A stretch of DNA of 41,808 nucleotides, taken from NCBI GenBank assembly GCA_030450335.1, contig JAKDIS010000006.1:1-41808 (forward strand), read 5' to 3'. Made by a program: the position numbers and the translations under genes. This DNA comes from Corynebacterium sp. GTDB taxonomy: Bacteria; Actinomycetota; Actinomycetes; Mycobacteriales; Mycobacteriaceae. Under the pieces are notes generated by a model. It had not been told where the DNA came from. It searched no databases and saw nothing but the letters and a program-made list of their open reading frames with translations. Positions 8,736 through 18,210 of the stretch are shown piece by piece (the stretch's first letter is position 1; the number at the start of each line of letters is the position of its first letter).

Positions 8736-9677
8736 CTAGTGGACCTCGACGCTGGCGCGGCGTCCCACACCGGTCTCCAGCACGCCGATGTCGCGGCCAC
8801 GGGCCTCGTCGAGGAGTGCGGGGTCGACCGGGGTGGTCGACAGCACCATCACCGTGGGGCCGGCCCCTGACAGGAACGCCGGGAAGCCCAGGTTGCGCAG
8901 CCGGTTGACCCACTCGGTGGTCACGGGGAGCACCTCCGCACGGTACGGCTGGTGCAGCCGGTCGCGGGTGGCCTCCCACAGCAGATCGGGGTGCGAGCTC
9001 AGCGCCAGGGGCAGCAGTGCCGCCCGGGACACGTTGAAGCGTGCGTCCTGGTGCGAGACGTCGCTGGGCAGCACGCGGCGCACCGCCTCGGTGGAGGCGT
9101 GGAAGTCCGGGACCAGGGCGGTCGCCGCGATGTCCGGGTGCACCGGCACGGCCACGGCGTGGTACTCCGGGGCGCTGCGCCCGTCCACGGGGATGTTCGT
9201 CCAGGACACCACTCCCCCGCCGAGCACGCAGGCCGCGGCGTTGTCCGGGTGGCCCTCGAACGCGGAGGACAGCTGGATCAGCGTGTCGTCGTCCAGGGCA
9301 CCGGTGGGGTGCTCACCGCCGGCCAGGGCGCTGGCGGCGGCGACCCCGGCGACCGCCGCGGCGGCCGAGGAGCCCAGTCCGCGCGAATGCGGGATGTTGT
9401 TGTGGCAGACGATACGCAGCCCGCCCACGCCCACACCGGCCTCACGCAGGCCCGAGCGCAGGGCGCGGACCACCAGGTGACGCTCGTCGAGGGGGACCTC
9501 CCCCTCACCCTGCCCGTGCACGGAGATGTCCAGGCCGGCGTCGGTGGACTCCACCTCGACGGTGTCGTACAGGCCCACGGCCAGGCCCAGGGTGTCGAAA
9601 CCCGGACCGAGGTTCGCCGTGGAGGCCGGCACCGTGACCGTCACCCGACGTCCGGCGGCAAGGGTGCGCTCGGTCAT
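8736..9677 (-). CDS. thrB: Homoserine kinase
   Basis: GHMP-family kinase that phosphorylates L-homoserine with ATP, the step before threonine synthase. The 313-residue protein shows [19 protein letters not shown] near residue 17, the glycine-rich phosphate loop [17 protein letters not shown] near residue 93 and the C-terminal [12 protein letters not shown] near residue 272. The ATG at 9677 overlaps the thrC stop as ATGA, so translation is likely coupled. It is the last gene of the argS-lysA-hom-thrC-thrB run. No terminator is seen between it and the converging acyl-CoA ligase gene. Confidence 0.96.
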   Translation of the reverse strand: MTERTLAAGRRVTVTVPASTANLGPGFDTLGLAVGLYDTVEVESTDAGLDISVHGQGEGEVPLDERHLVVRALRSGLREAGVGVGGLRIVCHNNIPHSRGLGSSAAAAVAGVAAASALAGGEHPTGALDDDTLIQLSSAFEGHPDNAAACVLGGGVVSWTNIPVDGRSAPEYHAVAVPVHPDIAATALVPDFHASTEAVRRVLPSDVSHQDARFNVSRAALLPLALSSHPDLLWEATRDRLHQPYRAEVLPVTTEWVNRLRNLGFPAFLSGAGPTVMVLSTTPVDPALLDEARGRDIGVLETGVGRRASVEVH

Positions 9678-10756
9678 GCGAGTTCCAGTGCCTCTGCCAC
9701 GGCATTGGTGTCCACGTCGATCGGGGTGGGCTCCGGCATCTCGCTGAGCGCGGTCGTCGGGTCCTTCAGACCGTGACCGGTCACGGTGCAGACGATGCGC
9801 TGGCCCGGCTCGATCGAGCCCTCGGCGTGGGCGGCGAGCAGGCCGGCCACCGAGGAGGCGGACGCCGGCTCGACGAACACGCCCTCACGGGCGGCGATCA
9901 GGCGGTAGGCCTCGAGGATCTTCTCGTCGGTGGCGGCGCGGAAGGATCCGCCGGACTCCTCCTTGGCGGCGACGGCCTGGTGCCAGGACGCCGGGTTGCC
10001 GATACGGATGGCGGTGGCCACGGTCTCCGGCTCGAGCACCGGTTCACCGCTGACCAGGGGTGCGGCACCGGCGGCCTGCACGCCGAGCATCACCGGACGC
10101 TTCGTGGACAGACCTGCCTCGGCGTACTGCGAGTAGCCCTTCCAGTAGGCGGTGATGTTGCCGGCGTTGCCGACCGGCAGGGCGTGGATGTCGGGTGCGT
10201 CGCCCAGGGCGTCGACGATCTCGAAGGCGGCGGTCTTCTGGCCCTCGATACGCATCGGGTTGACCGAGTTGACCAGGGCGATCTCCGGGAAGTCGGTGGT
10301 GGTCTTGCGCACGAGCTCGAGGCAGTCGTCGAAGTTGCCGCGCACCTGGATGATCTTCGCACCGTGCATCACGGCCTGCGACAGCTTGCCCTGGGCGATC
10401 TTGCCCTCGGGGATCAGCACGGCGGAGGCGATGCCGGCACGTGCGGCGTAGGCCGCGGCCGAGGCCGAGGTGTTGCCGGTGGAGGCGCACATCAGCACCT
10501 TCTTGCCGGCGTGCACGGCGTCGGTGACCGCCACGGTCATGCCGCGGTCCTTGAAGGAACCGGTGGGGTTGGCACCCTCGACCTTCAGCCACACGTCGCA
10601 CCCGGTGACCTCGGAGATGTGGTTCGCCCGGATCAGCGGGGTCCCACCCTCGTTGAGGGTGACCGGCTCCCAGTCCGCGGCGAAGGGCATCCAGTCGCGG
10701 TACTCGTTGATCAGGCCGGTCCAGTGGTGGAGCACCGGGGTGCGGTTGTCGGTCAT
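9674..10756 (-). CDS. thrC: Threonine synthase, short type
   Basis: PLP enzyme converting O-phosphohomoserine to threonine. The 360-residue protein is a fold-type II enzyme; the PLP lysine is K69 in [11 protein letters not shown], the phosphate-binding loop is [12 protein letters not shown] near residue 194, and [11 protein letters not shown] lies near the C-terminus. It is the short class found in mycobacteria, whereas the C. glutamicum enzyme is, from memory, the longer class of about 480 residues encoded away from hom-thrB. Its ATG overlaps the hom stop by one base (TGATG) and its own stop overlaps the thrB start, so hom, thrC and thrB are probably translated as a coupled set. Confidence 0.95.
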   Translation of the reverse strand: MTDNRTPVLHHWTGLINEYRDWMPFAADWEPVTLNEGGTPLIRANHISEVTGCDVWLKVEGANPTGSFKDRGMTVAVTDAVHAGKKVLMCASTGNTSASAAAYAARAGIASAVLIPEGKIAQGKLSQAVMHGAKIIQVRGNFDDCLELVRKTTTDFPEIALVNSVNPMRIEGQKTAAFEIVDALGDAPDIHALPVGNAGNITAYWKGYSQYAEAGLSTKRPVMLGVQAAGAAPLVSGEPVLEPETVATAIRIGNPASWHQAVAAKEESGGSFRAATDEKILEAYRLIAAREGVFVEPASASSVAGLLAAHAEGSIEPGQRIVCTVTGHGLKDPTTALSEMPEPTPIDVDTNAVAEALELA

Positions 10757-12078
10757 CAGTTGCCTTCCATTCGGATCACGCTGTTGACTGCCTTCACGGC
10801 GTCGAGGTTCTTGAGGTTGTCCACGGTGGACTCCAGGTCGCTCTCGGCGGCGTGGTGGGTGATGACGACCAGGCGTGCCCCGTCGTCACCGGCCTCCTCC
10901 TGGCGCACGGTCTTCAGCGAGACGCCCTGCACGGAGAAGGTGGAGGACACCTCGGCCAGCACCCCGGGACGGTCCTCGACGACCATGTCCACGTGGTAGC
11001 GGGTGCGCACCGAGCCGAAGTCGCCGACCGGCAGGTTGGCGTAGGTGGACATGCCGGGCGCACGTCCACCGTGCACGATGTTGCGTGCGGCGGCGACCAC
11101 GTCGCCGAGCACCGCGGAGGCGGTGGGGGCGCCACCGGCGCCGTTGCCGTAGAACATGAGGCGTCCTGCGTACTCGGCGACGACGAAGATGGCGTTGAAG
11201 GACTCGCTCACGCTGGACAGCGGGTGGTCCAGCGGGATCAGCGCGGGGTACACGCGCGCGGAGACCGACTCCTCGCCGTTGTCGTCGACGAGGCGCTCGC
11301 AGATGCCCAGCAGCTTGATGGTGCAGTCGGCGGCCTTGGCGGCGGCGATGTCGTCGACGCTGATCGAGCGGATGCCCTCGACGTGCACGTCGTCGATGCT
11401 GACCGGCGAGTGGAACGCCAGCGACGCCAGGATGGCGGCCTTGGACGCCGCGTCGTAGCCGTCGACGTCGGCGGAGGGGTCGGCCTCGGCGTAGCCCAGT
11501 GCGGTGGCCTCGGCGAGCATCTCGTCGTAGGACGCGCCGCGCCTGTACATCGCGTCGAGGATGAAGTTCGTGGTGCCGTTGACGATGCCCATGACCTGGT
11601 TGACCTTGTCACCGGCCAGGGAGCGGCGCAGCGGGCCGACCACCGGGATGGCGGCGGCGACGGCGGCCTCGAAGAACAGGTCGGCGCCGGAGGAGTCGGC
11701 GGCCTCGGAGAGCTCGTCGGCGTGTGCGGCGACCAGCGCCTTGTTCGCCGTGACCACGGACTTGCCGGCACGCAGGGCGGCGAGCACCACGGTGCGCGGG
11801 TAGTCGATGCCGCCGATGACCTCGATGACCAGGTCGATGTCGTCACGGCCGACCAGGCCGAAGGCGTCGTCGGTGAGCAGCTCGGAGGGCACGCCCGGGC
11901 GCGGCTTGGAGAGGTCGGAGACCGCGATGCCGCGGACCTCGATCGGGCCGCCGGTGCGTGCGGTGAAGTCCGCCGCGTTGTCCTCGAGGATGCGGAGCAC
12001 CTCGGTACCCACGGTACCCATGCCCAGCAGCGCTACGCCGACGGTGGGCGCGGCATTGTTGTCAGCCTGATCAGCCAT
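10756..12078 (-). CDS. hom: Homoserine dehydrogenase with C-terminal ACT domain
   Basis: Reduces aspartate semialdehyde to homoserine at the branch toward threonine, methionine and isoleucine. The 440-residue protein has the NAD(P)-binding motif [16 protein letters not shown] near residue 17, [14 protein letters not shown] near residue 105, the conserved [14 protein letters not shown] segment near residue 165, and an ACT domain (about 355-430) starting [18 protein letters not shown]. In corynebacteria this C-terminal domain carries feedback inhibition by threonine. The ATG at 12078 is preceded by GGGAGAG. The gap to lysA is 67 nt and contains a TATCAT box (12140-12135, coding strand) that may drive hom-thrC-thrB independently; I see no threonine-rich leader peptide. 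Confidence 0.96.
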   Translation of the reverse strand: MADQADNNAAPTVGVALLGMGTVGTEVLRILEDNAADFTARTGGPIEVRGIAVSDLSKPRPGVPSELLTDDAFGLVGRDDIDLVIEVIGGIDYPRTVVLAALRAGKSVVTANKALVAAHADELSEAADSSGADLFFEAAVAAAIPVVGPLRRSLAGDKVNQVMGIVNGTTNFILDAMYRRGASYDEMLAEATALGYAEADPSADVDGYDAASKAAILASLAFHSPVSIDDVHVEGIRSISVDDIAAAKAADCTIKLLGICERLVDDNGEESVSARVYPALIPLDHPLSSVSESFNAIFVVAEYAGRLMFYGNGAGGAPTASAVLGDVVAAARNIVHGGRAPGMSTYANLPVGDFGSVRTRYHVDMVVEDRPGVLAEVSSTFSVQGVSLKTVRQEEAGDDGARLVVITHHAAESDLESTVDNLKNLDAVKAVNSVIRMEGN

Positions 12079-12145
12079 TACTCTCCCGTTGTTGTGTCGT
12101 GTGGGGTTGCCCCGCGTGAAGATTCGTTTTCCTGATGATAAACCA

Positions 12146-13552
12146 TCAGAAATTCTCGAGTGCCATGACGTCCTCCACTGTCTCCCGGCGGATCATCTCC
12201 CGGGACTCCCCGTCGGAGACGACGACCACCGGGGGCCGGGTCATCATGTTGTAGCGCGAGGACATCATGTAGCAGTACGCCCCCGTCGCCGGGATGGCGA
12301 GCAGGTCGCCGGGGACGATGTCATCGGGCATGAGGGTGTCGTTGACCAGGATGTCCCCGGACTCGCAGTGGCTGCCGACCACGCGGGTGGCGACCAGCTC
12401 GCCGCTCGCCTCCCGGTTGGCCAGACGGCAGTCGTACTCCGCCTGGTAGAGGGCGGGACGGATGTTGTCGCTCATGCCACCGTCCACGGAGATGTAGCGG
12501 CGCACGGTGTCGTCGGAGGTGTGCACGTCCTTGACGGTGCCGACCCGGTAGAGCGTGACGGTCGAGGGGCCGACGACCGCGCGGCCCGGCTCCACGTTGA
12601 CCACCGGCGCGGCGACCCCGTAGGACGCGGCCTTCGCCGCGACCCGCTCGAGCAGGTCGCCGGCGACGGCCTCGACGTCGAGGGCCTCCTGGTCGGGGGT
12701 GTAGGCGATGCCGTAGCCGCCGCCGAGGTCGAGCACGTCGAGCGCTTCGGTCTCGGATGCGTCGTGCGTGGACTCGCCGCTGACGAGGCGGACCCACAGT
12801 CCCAGCAGGCGGTCGGCGGCCAGGGCGAAACCGTCGGCGTCGAAGACCTGCGAGCCGACGTGGCAGTGCAGCCCGCGCAGGCGCAGCCCCTCGGTGGACA
12901 GGCAGGTCATGCAGGCGTCCTCGGCCGAGCCGGAGGCCAGCGAGAAGCCGAACTTCTGGTCCTCGTGGCTGGTGGCGATGAACTCGTGGGTGTCGGCGTG
13001 CACGCCCGGCTTCACCCGCACCAGGACGTCCTGGCGACGTCCCTCCTGCCGGGCGATCTCGGCAACACGCTCGATCTCGATGACCGAGTCGATCACGATG
13101 AGCTCCACACCGGCGCGCACGGCGGCGGTGATGAACCCGCGGTTCTTGTTGTTGCCGTGCACGGTGATGCGCTCCGGCGGGAAACCGGCGGCCAGGGCCA
13201 CGGCGAGCTCGCCGTGGCTGGCCACGTCGAGCGCCAGGCCTTCCTCGTCGATCCAGCGGCACACGGTGCGCGACAGGAACGCCTTGGACGCGTAGTGCAC
13301 CCGTTCCCCACCGCCGAAGGCGACGGCGAGACGACGGCAGCGCGCGCGGAAGTCGGCCTCGTCCATCACGAACTGGGCCGTGCCGTGGCGCTCGGCGAGG
13401 TCGGTGACGCGGTTGCCGGCGATGACCAGCTCGCCCTCACCGGTGCGTCCCGAGGACATCGGGAAGACGTGCGCGGGAATCTTGTTGAAGTCCTCGAGGG
13501 TCTCGGTGCGCTTACGCAGCGGGATCTGGGGCAGGTGGACGTCAGGATCCAT
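12146..13552 (-). CDS. lysA: Diaminopimelate decarboxylase
   Basis: PLP enzyme that decarboxylates meso-diaminopimelate to L-lysine. The 468-residue protein has an alanine-racemase-like barrel with the PLP lysine K90 in HYASKAFL, the glycine-rich [11 protein letters not shown] phosphate-binding segment near residue 258, and the C-terminal GDILVNDTL and CESGD motifs; the latter cysteine contributes to the active site across the dimer. The stop codon lies 67 nt before hom and the ATG at 13552 lies 9 nt after the argS stop, so argS and lysA are almost certainly one transcript, as in C. glutamicum. Confidence 0.96.
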   Translation of the reverse strand: MDPDVHLPQIPLRKRTETLEDFNKIPAHVFPMSSGRTGEGELVIAGNRVTDLAERHGTAQFVMDEADFRARCRRLAVAFGGGERVHYASKAFLSRTVCRWIDEEGLALDVASHGELAVALAAGFPPERITVHGNNKNRGFITAAVRAGVELIVIDSVIEIERVAEIARQEGRRQDVLVRVKPGVHADTHEFIATSHEDQKFGFSLASGSAEDACMTCLSTEGLRLRGLHCHVGSQVFDADGFALAADRLLGLWVRLVSGESTHDASETEALDVLDLGGGYGIAYTPDQEALDVEAVAGDLLERVAAKAASYGVAAPVVNVEPGRAVVGPSTVTLYRVGTVKDVHTSDDTVRRYISVDGGMSDNIRPALYQAEYDCRLANREASGELVATRVVGSHCESGDILVNDTLMPDDIVPGDLLAIPATGAYCYMMSSRYNMMTRPPVVVVSDGESREMIRRETVEDVMALENF

Positions 13553-13561
13553 GGTGGCGGG

Positions 13562-15238
13562 TCACATCCTCTCCGGTGCGGAAACCCCGAGCAGGCCCAG
13601 GGCGTTGGCGAGTACACGTCGGGTGGCGTCGGCCAGGGCCAGACGGGCCAGGAAGATCGCGGCGGTGTCGGCGCCGTTGGGCTCGTCCGACTTCGGCAGG
13701 ACCTGGCACGAGTCGTAGAAGCGGTGGAAGGTGCCCGCGAGGTGCTCGGCGTACCGGGCGATGCGGTGCGGCTCACGCAGCTCGGCGGCCGTGGCGACCA
13801 CACCCGGGAACTCGCCCAGCGTACGGATCAGGTCACCCTCGCGTTCGTGGTCGAGCAGTGAGAAGTCCAGCGTGGAGAGGTCCTCGGGGATCTCCACACC
13901 CAACGAGGCGGCCTTGCGCTGAAGCGAGCACAGACGCGCGTGGCCGTACTGCACGTAGTAGACCGGGTTGTCGCTGGTCTCGCTGGCCCACAGGCTCATG
14001 TCGATGTCCAGCGAGGAGTCCACGGACGTGCGGATCAGCGCGTAGCGGGCGGCGTCCACACCGATCGCCTCGACGAGGTCGTCGAGGGTGATCACGGTGC
14101 CGGCGCGCTTGGACATGCGCACGGCCTTGCCGTCCTGCACGAGGTTGACCATCTGGCCGATGAGGACCTCGACCTGGTCGGAGTCGTAGCCCAGGGCGGA
14201 GGCCGCGGCCTTGAGCCGGGCGATGTAGCCGTGGTGGTCGGCGCCGAGCATGTAGATGCACAGGTTGTGCCCGCGGTCGATCTTGTCGGCGATGTAGGCG
14301 ATGTCGCCGGCGATGTAGGCGGCGTTGCCGTCGGACTTGATGACCACCCGGTCCTTGTCGTCACCGAACTCGGAGGACCGCAGCCACCAGGCGCCCTCGG
14401 CCTCGTAGAGGTTGCCGTTGTCCTTCAGGGTGGCGATGGCCTTGTCCACCGCACCGGACTCGAACAGGGCGTTCTCGTGGAAGTACACGTCGAACTCGGT
14501 GCCGAACTCGGCGAGGGTGCGCTTGATGTGCGCGAACATCAGCTCCACGCCCTGGGAGCGGAAGATCTCCTGGATGGTGGCGTCGTCGTTGTCCGCCCAG
14601 TCCGGGGTGGCCTCGATGACCTGGTTGGCGATGTCGGCGATGTACTCTCCGCCGTAACCGTCCTCGGGGGCCTTCTCGTTCTTCGCGGAGGCGACCAGCG
14701 ACCGGGCGAACCGGTCGATCTGGGTGCCGTGGTCGTTGAAGTAGTACTCGCGGGTCACCGCCGCACCGCGGGCGGCGAGGATGCGGCCCAGGGAGTCGCC
14801 GACGGCCGCCCAGCGGGTACCGCCCAGGTGGATGGGGCCGGTGGGGTTGGCGGAGACGAACTCGAGGTTGATGCGCTGCTCGGCGTAGTCGTCGCCGGTG
14901 CCGTAGGAGTCGCCGGCGGTGATGATGTCGGCGACGAGCTTGCCCTGGGCGTCGGCGGCGAGCCGGATGTTGATGAAACCGGGGCCGGCGATGGAGGCCT
15001 CGTCCACCCCGTCGACCTTCCCGAGTGCCTCGGCGAGCCAGGTGCCGAGTTCACGGGGGTTGGTGCCGGCCTTCTTCGCTGTCTGCAGCGCGATGTTGGT
15101 GGCGTAGTCGCCGTGCTCCGGGTTGCGGGGACGTTCGACGGTGGCCAGGTCAGGCACGACGGCGGGGTCGAGATCATGCTCCGTCAGGACGGTGCGGGTG
15201 GTCTCGGTAATGATGGAGGCGAGTTCAGCTGGGGTCAC
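13562..15238 (-). CDS. argS: Arginyl-tRNA synthetase
   Basis: Charges tRNA-Arg. The 558-residue protein has the N-terminal additional domain (about 1-100), the class I HIGH-type motif in [18 protein letters not shown] near residue 120, the KMSKS-type motif [16 protein letters not shown] near residue 375, and a C-terminal DALR anticodon-binding domain. The open frame continues to 15310, but GTG at 15238 gives the family's usual N-terminus ([14 protein letters not shown]). A TACTCT -10 box ends 8 nt upstream of it, so the mRNA is probably leaderless. It heads the run with lysA, hom, thrC and thrB and is divergent from a tRNA-Arg gene only 100 bp away. Confidence 0.95.
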   Translation of the reverse strand: MTPAELASIITETTRTVLTEHDLDPAVVPDLATVERPRNPEHGDYATNIALQTAKKAGTNPRELGTWLAEALGKVDGVDEASIAGPGFINIRLAADAQGKLVADIITAGDSYGTGDDYAEQRINLEFVSANPTGPIHLGGTRWAAVGDSLGRILAARGAAVTREYYFNDHGTQIDRFARSLVASAKNEKAPEDGYGGEYIADIANQVIEATPDWADNDDATIQEIFRSQGVELMFAHIKRTLAEFGTEFDVYFHENALFESGAVDKAIATLKDNGNLYEAEGAWWLRSSEFGDDKDRVVIKSDGNAAYIAGDIAYIADKIDRGHNLCIYMLGADHHGYIARLKAAASALGYDSDQVEVLIGQMVNLVQDGKAVRMSKRAGTVITLDDLVEAIGVDAARYALIRTSVDSSLDIDMSLWASETSDNPVYYVQYGHARLCSLQRKAASLGVEIPEDLSTLDFSLLDHEREGDLIRTLGEFPGVVATAAELREPHRIARYAEHLAGTFHRFYDSCQVLPKSDEPNGADTAAIFLARLALADATRRVLANALGLLGVSAPERM

Positions 15239-15246
15239 AACCCACG

Positions 15247-15252
15247 AGAGTA
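15247..15252 (-). promoter_or_regulatory. -10 element of argS
   Basis: TACTCT on the minus strand ends 8 nt before the chosen GTG of argS, fitting TANNNT and a leaderless start. It is the likely main promoter of the argS-lysA operon. No strong -35 is seen. Confidence 0.45.
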
Positions 15253-15323
15253 ACAAGTCCGGGGTTGGACTCCGCGAATCGCGTCCCGTCCGGGGGTTTT
15301 GCGGTGGCACGGATCCGCGGTGC

Positions 15324-15329
15324 TATAGT
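15324..15329 (+). promoter_or_regulatory. -10 element of the tRNA-Arg gene
   Basis: TATAGT, close to the consensus TATAAT, lies 9 nt before the mature tRNA 5' end. A TTGCGG at 15299-15304 could be the -35, with a long 19-nt spacer. Confidence 0.6.
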
Positions 15330-15338
15330 GACCGCATT

Positions 15339-15411
15339 GCCTCCGTAGCTCAGGGGATAGAGCACTGGTTTCCGGTACCAGCGGTCGGACGTTCGAATCG
15401 TCTCGGGGGCA
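15339..15411 (+). tRNA. tRNA-Arg (anticodon CCG)
   Basis: A complete 73-nt cloverleaf: acceptor GCCTCCG pairs with CGGGGGC (one G-U), D stem GCTC/GAGC, anticodon stem CTGGT/ACCAG with loop TTCCGGT (anticodon CCG, reading CGG), and T arm GGACG-TTCGAAT-CGTCT followed by the discriminator A. The 3' CCA is not encoded. CGG is a common arginine codon in this GC-rich genome. It lies next to argS, whose product charges it. Confidence 0.95.
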
Positions 15412-15418
15412 CACTGAT

Positions 15419-15455
15419 GCGGCCCGATCACCATCGTCGATGGTGGTCGGGCCGC
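15419..15455. terminator. Strong hairpin between tRNA-Arg and the SMC-like gene
   Basis: GCGGCCCGATCACCATCG and CGATGGTGGTCGGGCCGC form an 18-bp inverted repeat with one G-U pair and almost no loop. It begins 8 nt after the tRNA and ends 10 nt before the stop of the converging SMC-like gene, so it can terminate both. T-rich sequence on the plus side is short (TTCTC). Confidence 0.75.
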
Positions 15456-15464
15456 TTCTCGATG

Positions 15465-18200
15465 TCAGCCCTGCAGCTGCGCCATGGAGGTCACCGTGGC
15501 CCCGGGGACGCCGTCGAACCGTGCGGGGTCGCAGGTGAGCACGATGATCTGGTTGGTCCTGCCGAGCTGTGACAGCACCACGTTCATCCGCTGCACCCGC
15601 GCGGAGTCGGCGAAACCGAGGGCGTCGTCGATGACCACCGGCACGCCCTCCCCCTTGCCCACGATGTCGGCGACGGCGAGGCGGGACAGGATCGACAGCT
15701 GTTCCCTGGCGCCGCCGGACAGCTGCGCGGCGTCGAGTGCGGTGGAGTCCAGCACCCGGCGCGAGATGCGCAGGTCCTCGTCGAACTCGATGGTGACCGC
15801 CCGGCCGTAGAGGGTGCGGGCGAGCTTCTCCACGGAGGCCCGGTAGGGCGCCTCGTAGCGACGTCGCGCATCGTCACGGGCGGCCTGCACCGCCTGGTGG
15901 AGTGCGTCGGCGGCCTGGGCCTGGCGGTGGACGCGTTCCCGGGTACGACGGGCGCGTTGCAGCCGGGAGGTGGCCGCCTCCATGCGTTCGGCGACACCGC
16001 TGTGTTCACCGAGCGCACCGTTGGCCCCGGAGATCTCGTGGCCGATGCGGTCGGCGCGGTCACGCAGTCGCTTCACCCGTGACTGGGCACCCTCGGCGAG
16101 CCCTTCGAGCGTGTCGAGGTCGCCGGCGCTGTGGTCGGTCTCTGCGAGCAGGGCGTCCAACTCCCCCTGTGCCGTGGCAACGTCCTGGCTGGCACCGCTC
16201 ACCTGCTGTCGCAGGTGGTCGTCGTCGACGTCGGCGCGCATGTTCTCCAGGGCCGTGGCGATGGTGCCCACCCGGGCGTCGGCGCGGTCACGTTCCTCCA
16301 CCCTGCTGTTCAGCACGGCGACGGCCCCGGTGCGTGCCAGGGTGTCGAGGTCCTCCCTGGTCTTCTCCGCCTGCGCCTCAGCCTCGTCGACCTGCCGGGT
16401 CACCTCACCGGTGCCGGAGGTCGCAGAGGGGGCGGACGTCGCGGAACCGGCCTCGTCGGGGAGCTCGACCTCGCCGTCGGGATCCTCCTCGGCGATGAGG
16501 TCGTGGGCGGCGGTGGCCGCGGTGTCGGCGGCGCGGTGGTCCCGGTCGTTCTCCTCGATCTTCTGGCGGTGCTCGTCCAAGGACAGTCCGCCGGTGGCCT
16601 GGCTCAGGGTGATGCGCAGTTCCCCGAGCGACTCCTGGAGCACACGCCTGGCCTCTGCCTGCCCCGCCACGTCCTCGATCGTGGAGACCCCTGCCTCGGT
16701 GAGGGCGGCGCGAAGGGACGTCTGCGTCCTCTCGACCTCGGCGTCGAGGTCACCGCTCTCGAGCTGCCCGTCCTTGCCCCGGGCCGGGGTGACGCTGACG
16801 GTGACGTCGCCGAACTCCAGTGCCCGCGGGGAGGTGACCCGCAGGCTCTCGGGAACCTCGGCGAGTTCGTGGTCGCCGCCGTCCACGCGGAAGTGTGTCC
16901 CCGCCGGCCCGCTGACCTCGACGAGTGTCGCCGAGGCATCACGGACACCGAGGGCCCGGTGGTGCTCGGCCTCGACCTGCCGGATCTTCGACTCCAGCTC
17001 CGGTGTGACGGGGTTCTCGGCGAGTTGCCGCCGGGTCTCCTCGATCTTCCGGGAGACCTCCTCCGCCTTCTCCTGTTGTTCGGCGAGTACCTGGCGGGTC
17101 TGTGCCACCGCCGCCCGGCGCTCCCTGGCGTCGAGGTACCTGCCGTAGGCGGAGAGGGTGCGGGCACGGCGTCGCAGTTGCGCCAGTGTTTCGCGCAGCT
17201 GCGCCTCGCGGTGGCGTTCCCCGTCGGCGGCCTCCGTCGCGGCGGTGACGGCCGTGGCGGCGGCATCCCGGACCGTGGTCGCCTCGGTCAGTTCGGCCAC
17301 CCGGTCCTCACGCACCTGGAGTCGCTGCTCCGCCAGTTCCAGTGCCTGCTTCGCCCTGGTCACCACAAGGGTGTGCTCGTCGATCCTGCGCTGGCGCTCA
17401 CGGCCCTTCTCCAGGTCTGCGGCGGTCGATTGCGCCTCGGCACGTGCCTTCGGCTCCTGGCGGGTGACCTCGTCCTTCTCGGCACGCAGGCGTTCGAGGT
17501 CGGTGATCAGCTTCTGCGCCTGGTCGTAGGCGTACTCGGCGGTGCGGTGCTCGTCCTCGGCCACCGCCAGTTCATCGTCGGCCGCCTTGAGCTCCTTCGA
17601 CGCCCTGCCACCCGGGGTGAAGTAGCGGGCCCGTTCGGCGGCGATACGGTCGACCAGGGTCGATGCCGCACCGATGTCGCCCTGGTCCCCCGCGGCGGGG
17701 TCGTCGACCCCGGTCTCCTCGGCCAGCGCCCGTTCCAGCGGTCCGAGGCCGGCGGCGGCCAGCTGGTCGAGACTCGCCCCCTGCTCCACCGTGAGGGCGT
17801 CCAGCAGGTCGGTGTCGACCTCGCCACGCAGGATCTCGGCGAAGCGGTCGGAGGCCTCACGTCCGGTGAGGCTCTCCGCGCGCGGCGAGCTGACCTGCAG
17901 TTCACACCGTCCGGTGCCCTTGTTGTAGGCCTTGGTGAGGTGCAGTTCCATGTCCCCGACGAGCATCTGCGCACTGATCGTGGTCGGCTCGTCGACGCCG
18001 ACGTCCTTGAGCGCCTTGACCTCCCGCTTGCGTGAGCTGGTGGGCGTGTCGTCGAGCAGCAGCCGGATCGCGCGCAACAGGGTGGACTTGCCCACCTCGT
18101 TGGGCCCGTGGACCACGAGCACCCCGTTGTCCGGGAACTCCACGTGGGCGTGCTCGACCCCCGCCACATGCGACAGGGTCAGTGACCTGATTTTCAGCAT
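15465..18200 (-). CDS. SMC/Rad50-like ABC ATPase with long coiled coils
   Basis: A 911-residue split-ATPase protein. The N-terminus begins MLKIRSLTLSHVAGVEHA and has Walker A GPNEVGKST at about residues 32-40. The C-terminus has the ABC signature LSGGAREQLSILSRLA and Walker B VPVVIDDALGF about 30 residues later. Between them lie heptad-rich coiled-coil stretches (about 215-375 and 500-780) and a central globular segment (about 435-495, GTHFRVDGG onward). It lacks the CxxC zinc hook of Rad50/SbcC. It is paired with an Mre11/SbcD-like phosphoesterase 10 nt upstream, so the two probably form a nuclease-ATPase complex acting on DNA ends. M. tuberculosis Rv1277-Rv1278 look like the same pair, from memory. 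The ATG at 18200 gives the usual N-terminus; the frame extends open to 18284. Confidence 0.85.
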   Translation of the reverse strand: MLKIRSLTLSHVAGVEHAHVEFPDNGVLVVHGPNEVGKSTLLRAIRLLLDDTPTSSRKREVKALKDVGVDEPTTISAQMLVGDMELHLTKAYNKGTGRCELQVSSPRAESLTGREASDRFAEILRGEVDTDLLDALTVEQGASLDQLAAAGLGPLERALAEETGVDDPAAGDQGDIGAASTLVDRIAAERARYFTPGGRASKELKAADDELAVAEDEHRTAEYAYDQAQKLITDLERLRAEKDEVTRQEPKARAEAQSTAADLEKGRERQRRIDEHTLVVTRAKQALELAEQRLQVREDRVAELTEATTVRDAAATAVTAATEAADGERHREAQLRETLAQLRRRARTLSAYGRYLDARERRAAVAQTRQVLAEQQEKAEEVSRKIEETRRQLAENPVTPELESKIRQVEAEHHRALGVRDASATLVEVSGPAGTHFRVDGGDHELAEVPESLRVTSPRALEFGDVTVSVTPARGKDGQLESGDLDAEVERTQTSLRAALTEAGVSTIEDVAGQAEARRVLQESLGELRITLSQATGGLSLDEHRQKIEENDRDHRAADTAATAAHDLIAEEDPDGEVELPDEAGSATSAPSATSGTGEVTRQVDEAEAQAEKTREDLDTLARTGAVAVLNSRVEERDRADARVGTIATALENMRADVDDDHLRQQVSGASQDVATAQGELDALLAETDHSAGDLDTLEGLAEGAQSRVKRLRDRADRIGHEISGANGALGEHSGVAERMEAATSRLQRARRTRERVHRQAQAADALHQAVQAARDDARRRYEAPYRASVEKLARTLYGRAVTIEFDEDLRISRRVLDSTALDAAQLSGGAREQLSILSRLAVADIVGKGEGVPVVIDDALGFADSARVQRMNVVLSQLGRTNQIIVLTCDPARFDGVPGATVTSMAQLQG

Positions 18201-18210
18201 CGTCTTGTTC

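Noticed and set aside
12079..12145. Threonine or lysine attenuator before hom
   Set aside because: The 67-nt gap has only a tiny GGGG-CAA-CCCC hairpin and no leader peptide rich in threonine, isoleucine or lysine codons.
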